Shown: piece by piece, positions 60,106 to 64,000 of the stretch | How positions within the stretch are numbered: position 1 is the stretch's first letter | How the letters are laid out: every line of letters begins with the position of its first letter | Source: Phlegmacium glaucopus | Taxonomy: Eukaryota; Basidiomycota; Agaricomycetes; Agaricales; Cortinariaceae | Assembly (NCBI GenBank): GCA_015039465.1 | Contig: MU130572.1 | Span: 298,622 to 362,621 of the forward strand | Direction: 5' to 3' | DNA: 64,000 bases | Translations under genes and position numbers: made by a program | The notes under the pieces: model-generated | What the model saw: the letters and a program-made list of their open reading frames with translations, nothing else | The model's database searches: none | What the model was told of the DNA's origin: nothing

Positions 60106-62802
60106 ATGGCTGGTTACAATAGGACGCGTTATGTTGAGCAACTTCTAGAGAAAACTGAATCATTAACTCCGTCTTTTACTGTGCATCTCCACCCAGAGTA
60201 TTGGGTGCTGAACAACGGGTCCAAATTTCTCTACCACAACCAAATCGCGGTGGGTTTGAATCTATCTCAGCTTTGATCTCATATTTATCTTATTGATGGT
60301 ATTAGTCTCTTCTTGATGACATACGCGCTCAACGGATACCAGTGGATTTTCTGGAACTATTTGATTCAGCACGGGTGCCCTTCTACGATGGTGAGTTCAC
60401 TTAGATTGTATTGTCAACTATTATGTCAATTAATGCTTTCCGAAATAGGATGTATGGTGGTAGAACTTCTCGACTACCGGCCTCAACGAAGCAGAGAACC
60501 CGCTCTGAAAATACCCGAGAAGACTCGTGTAGTCCTTCATCCTAATTCGGAGACTCTATGGGCTGACATTTGCTTAATGAACCAACAAAATGGATCACAA
60601 TGGACCGACAAAGATGCATTAGAGGTTGAGGCAAAGATCCTTGTGAATCCACCCGTGTTTTATTATTAGGAATCTGAACTGATTTTTATGCAAGCTCGCG
60701 ACATCCCAACCACTTTGCCTGGATCCGGATCCACATCTAACTCGTATTGTCAACAGTGTTTTGAGAATGTCAACACCGACTATGCCTCCATCTCTGAAGA
60801 GAAAGGCTGCTGCTATGGAGCCGGAAGAAGATGGGCCTGAAAAGGCCAGAAGGAGCAGAATTCTTTCGTTTATGGCTCCTCAAAACAATAAAAGTCATGT
60901 GCCAAGGTTAGACCATATGTCATTCAACCAGTTCATCCCATCTTCTAACATGCCTGAAACATAAGTTATCGTATTCTGGATGCTCTCAGTGCCTCTAGGC
61001 TTAAAACTGGAGAGGCTGGATCGGGGCATGCCCCCATACCTGGCAATCAGTATATGAATGGTGTTCCCCGGCCGCCACAGTCAGCACTGCAACCTAATTC
61101 GCAACCAACTACTTCAACACCTACTCCCGTTCCCGTCCTGGTTCAAGTAGCTTCTCCCATGGATGTCGAAAAAACGCCCCAAAAGGCTGATACTGTGCCC
61201 TTGGCTGTTTTCAACGTTCCTCTTGCTCGTCAAAATGGTTCCAGCACGCCACTTCCCCCGCAACCGACACACCAGTTCGTAAATCAGCACCCCCCATCCA
61301 ATCATCCTGTTCCAAGTGGCATGCAACCTCAAGTTTACGCAAGTGTGCAAGCAGCAACAGAGGCAGCTAAGAAACCTGCGCCTACCGCCCAACATATGCA
61401 AATGCATCAACAACAAATGCAACAACAAATGCAACAACATTATATACAACAGCAGTATCAACAACAGCAGCAACAGCAACAGCAGCAACAACAACAACAA
61501 CAATCTCATCTTCAAAACCAACCCCGACCTCCGTCACAACCTCAACATCCCCAACAGTCTCATCCCCAAAACCAACCCCGACCTCCATCACAACCTCAAC
61601 ATCCCCAACAGCTGCCACCCACTCAACACCAACAGCCACAGCAACGCTTCACACAATCGCCCAAACCTCCTGCACAACCCAATGCAACAACCCCAGCTCT
61701 TACACAACCCACACCCCCACCATTCACTGGTGTGCAGCCCGCCTTCCAGCCCCCCATCCCCCATTCACACTTCCTCCAACAACCTCCACCAGGTGGACGA
61801 AATGGCCCAGGCCCCCAGCCAACGAACCAGCAACATCAACAGGCTCTTTATGCCCAACAACTCCAACAAAATGCCAACAGTATTCTTGTACACCAACAAC
61901 GGATGGCTATGGCGGCACATGCACAAAGGAATGGTGCTGGTGGGCGGGTCACTCCACAAACTCTTCCAGTCCTAGTATCTGCTCAACAACTACAACAGCC
62001 TGGACATGCTGCTACCCCTTCGCCGGTGAAAAATAGCCCTAGCATCACGCCTCAACAATTAGCAGCGATTCAGGTCGCACGTTCGTCTCCTATGCCTGCA
62101 AAAACTCAACTTCAGGTACAACCGCGGCAGCAAACACCTCAACTTCCTAACCGAACGCCTCAGCTTCAGCAACGGACACCACAGCAACAATTTCAGCAGA
62201 TACCGAATCAACAATCATCGCCCCAGGCTCAAGCTCAGGTCCAAGCCCAAGCATCTCAGCCACAAGCACAACCTCAGACGCAAACTCAAACGCAAGCCCA
62301 ACAGCAACAACAACAAATACCAGCGCACCCTCACTATGCACAAATGTATGGTTATCCACAGATGAATTATCAGATGCCAGCCGCGTTTTGGCGGGGAAGT
62401 ATGCAGGGGATGATGCCGACGTCCCCACAGCAGATCCTCCTAATGCAGCAAACACCGCAACAGCAACATCAGCAGGCGCAACAATCTCAACAACAGCAAC
62501 CCCAGGCACAAGTGCAACAGCAGCAAGTCGGCGTTATTGGAGGTCAGCCTATCATCGTGAACGCTCAGCAACCGCAGCAATCGCAGGGGCCGATACCGAT
62601 AATGACAAGTGGTCAACAGACGATGCTAGCATACGATCAGAAGAAGTTGTTAGCCCAACAGCAGGCCCAACAGCAGGCCCACCAGGCCCAGCAGGCGTTG
62701 ATGAACATGCCTTTGGGCAAGATACCAGGACAAGGAGGAAAAGGAAAAGCTGGTCAGAAAAAGACAGTGCCGAAGAGAGGAGGTGGACCAGGGCACTGTT
62801 AG
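60106..62802 (+). CDS. SPT20: SAGA complex subunit Spt20
   Basis: Structural subunit of the SAGA histone acetyltransferase coactivator. Exons 60106-60249, 60306-60390, 60449-60642, 60695-60906, 60966-62802; introns 52-59 nt; 823 aa. The Spt20 domain fills the first 200 residues: YNRTRYVEQLLEKTE, FTVHLHPEYWVLNNG, SLLDDIRAQRIPVDFLELFD, MVVELLDYRPQ, LHPNSETLWADICLMN and CLDPDPHLTRIVNSVLR. The C-terminal 550 residues are a Gln/Pro-rich activation-type tail with long CAA/CAG runs and an 18-residue tandem duplication. ATG 60106 is the only Met at the domain border. Confidence 0.94.
61438..61503 (+). repeat. Imperfect CAA/CAG tract in SPT20
   Basis: Mixed CAA and CAG codons encode a glutamine run of about 18 residues (near 61453-61503) after a MQQQ-type repeat. 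Length variation between strains is likely. Confidence 0.8.
61504..61611 (+). repeat. 54-bp tandem duplication in SPT20
   Basis: Two nearly identical 54-bp units (61504-61557 and 61558-61611), each coding for SHxQNQPRPPSQPQHPQQ. Four or so substitutions separate the copies. Confidence 0.88.
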
Positions 62803-62993
62803 CACAGTTTTCGTAGTTCTGTTGCTCGTTTCCATGCATTTTTCTTTGTCTTTCGTCCATAGTTCAGTTGTATTATACCATCTTTGTAGGCATTCTCAAT
62901 TATTGTAATTGTAGTGATTTCGAGTTGCATGGTCCCAAAGCGGGTATGCAATAGGTATATAAGTAACGAGTGTCAAAACCCTTGAGTTTCCAT
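62803..62993. other. Convergent 3' regions of SPT20 and SEC72
   Basis: 191 bp between stop codons, no gene. Confidence 0.5.
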
Positions 62994-63884
62994 TCACGCT
63001 GTTGCCGATACAGTCTGCGAAGGCGTCGTGTTTGCTGACCTAGCTTCGGCTTCTTGATCTTTCAGCTTCTTGTCCAATCGCTCAAGATCTGCATGGAAAT
63101 TGAGTAGTTCCTAGAGAAAGAATAAGTCATTCTCTTTCTTCACAAAGACAAACTCTCGCAACATACGGTACTTGTTGGTTCGTAGTCCAAGCCAAGGCGA
63201 ACAGCATCCGCTGCATCTCGGAGGCGGCCAAGACCCAATAGAGCTTTGGCTTTTCGGAAGTGACCTTTACTCCAGTTACGACGAATAGCAATGACTGTTT
63301 CTGCGTCGGTTAAAGCGGAGAGATAATCGCGCATGTCGAAATAAGCGGCAGAACGATTTGAGATTGTTGTGGAAAGTTCCTCGCGCATGAATCGATTATC
63401 TTCCCATGGAGGACGTTGAATAGCCAACGAGGCGGCTGCATTGTACCGGGTTATAGCTTGAGCTGCGTTACCGCTTTTAAATAAAGCCTGTATCGGATAT
63501 TTAAGGGATGACAGCCAGGCATACAAGGAAAGGACGTACATTTCCTTCGTCTTTGGTGGATTGTACCATCTGAGTAAGTTTCTGTGAGACGACATTGCTT
63601 GGCGGAGGACAGAGAAGATTTGGATTGGCAATGAGAAGCCGGGACAAGCGGTTTGTGCTGACAAAATCTAAATTACAATCATCGCATTTTTCGAGTTTAT
63701 GACTTGCACAAAGAGCCAACGTGGTGTCCGATGAAAGTGTCACAGGAACCGGAATAAAGTCCTGGTCGATGAGAGCTTGTAGGACTGGGTCTGGCATGGG
63801 TAGTCCAGGTGACATAGGAGACTGGGGTGAACCATGAGAATGAGTATGTTCTTCGCCTGGAGCATGTGTATGTGAATGGGACAT
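62994..63884 (-). CDS. SEC72: Sec72-like TPR protein of the ER translocon
   Basis: Sec72 is a cytosolic TPR subunit of the Sec63 complex that receives chaperone-bound precursors for post-translational import into the ER. Exons (minus) 63884-63540, 63487-63167, 63110-62994; introns 52 and 56 nt; 260 aa. A His-rich start (MSHSHTHAPGEEHTHSHG) leads to a Cys-containing segment (CASHKLEKCDDCNLDF) and then TPR repeats (KDEGNALFKSGNAAQAITRY, ISNRSAAYFDMRDYLSALTD, SKGHFRKAKALLGLGRLRDA). The tail is a short coiled coil (HADLERLDKKLKDQEAEA). Assigned by the whole layout; another TPR cochaperone is possible. Confidence 0.8.
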
Positions 63885-64000
63885 GGTTGGACTGCTGGCT
63901 AATTTATTGCTGGCTGAAACTCAGTTTGTTTGTCTGTTATGGCAAATAGATACATACGTACATATACTCCTGGACAAAAACCCATTCACTTTTTTTAATT
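63885..64000. other. SEC72 5' flank
   Basis: 116 bp upstream of the SEC72 start up to the window edge. No element recognised. Confidence 0.4.

Noticed and set aside
61114..61521. 135-codon minus-strand frame with a poly-leucine run
   Set aside because: Complement of the CAA/CAG tract of SPT20; not a membrane protein.
62388..62816. 142-codon plus-strand frame within SPT20
   Set aside because: Shifted reading of CAG-rich coding sequence (Ala/Thr runs); the Spt20 frame is continuous here.

Overview
The window looks like nuclear DNA of a basidiomycete fungus, most probably an Agaricomycete. Genes are cut by many short introns (mostly 47-66 nt, GT-AG, one GC-AG). The proteins are of fungal type (SAGA Spt20, Doa10, Rrp4, HP1, Hgh1, Sec72, sedolisin, DUF2015, MYND). 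The left third is a graveyard of fungal retrotransposons. Species cannot be told from the sequence. All spliced models below were built by hand from open frames, splice consensus and family resemblance; each sums to a multiple of three.

Bases 1-18060 are repeat-rich. Three copies of one chromodomain Ty3/gypsy family are present: A (1-4126, 5' end outside the window), B (6488-9481) and C (9482-10462, apparently inserted in B). They are broken by stops and frameshifts. Two copies of a second, unrelated LTR are inserted as solo LTRs in opposite directions, each with a 5-bp target duplication (7614-8180 and 11941-12506). There is also a hAT-like relic (4190-5509), a Ty1/copia pol relic with its 3' LTR (13110-15008), several degenerate minisatellites and hairpins (11640-16770), and a TA-flanked element with 55-bp terminal inverted repeats and alternating internal inverted repeats (16861-18055).

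Bases 18317-36590 are gene-dense: divergent histone H3/H4 genes, a Doa10/SSM4-type ER ubiquitin ligase, a secreted sedolisin protease, a small APC13-like gene, exosome RRP4, a MYND zinc-finger gene, the exon-junction protein Y14 and heterochromatin protein HP1. Bases 36591-43868 (7.3 kb) hold no gene I can support.

Bases 43869-63884 carry a large disordered protein with repeated RTRSGT motifs, a divergent She10-like membrane protein, a second gene-poor stretch (50487-54319), then a compact block: DUF2015, a DUF1771-Smr nuclease-like protein, HGH1 (eEF2 folding), SPT20 (SAGA) and SEC72 (ER translocation). The genes are ordinary housekeeping loci without evident shared pathway. The most unusual signals are a four-residue insertion beside K27 in the histone H3 tail, matched LTR/primer-site changes suggesting self-primed reverse transcription in the gypsy family, and the composite inverted-repeat element at 16861-18055.
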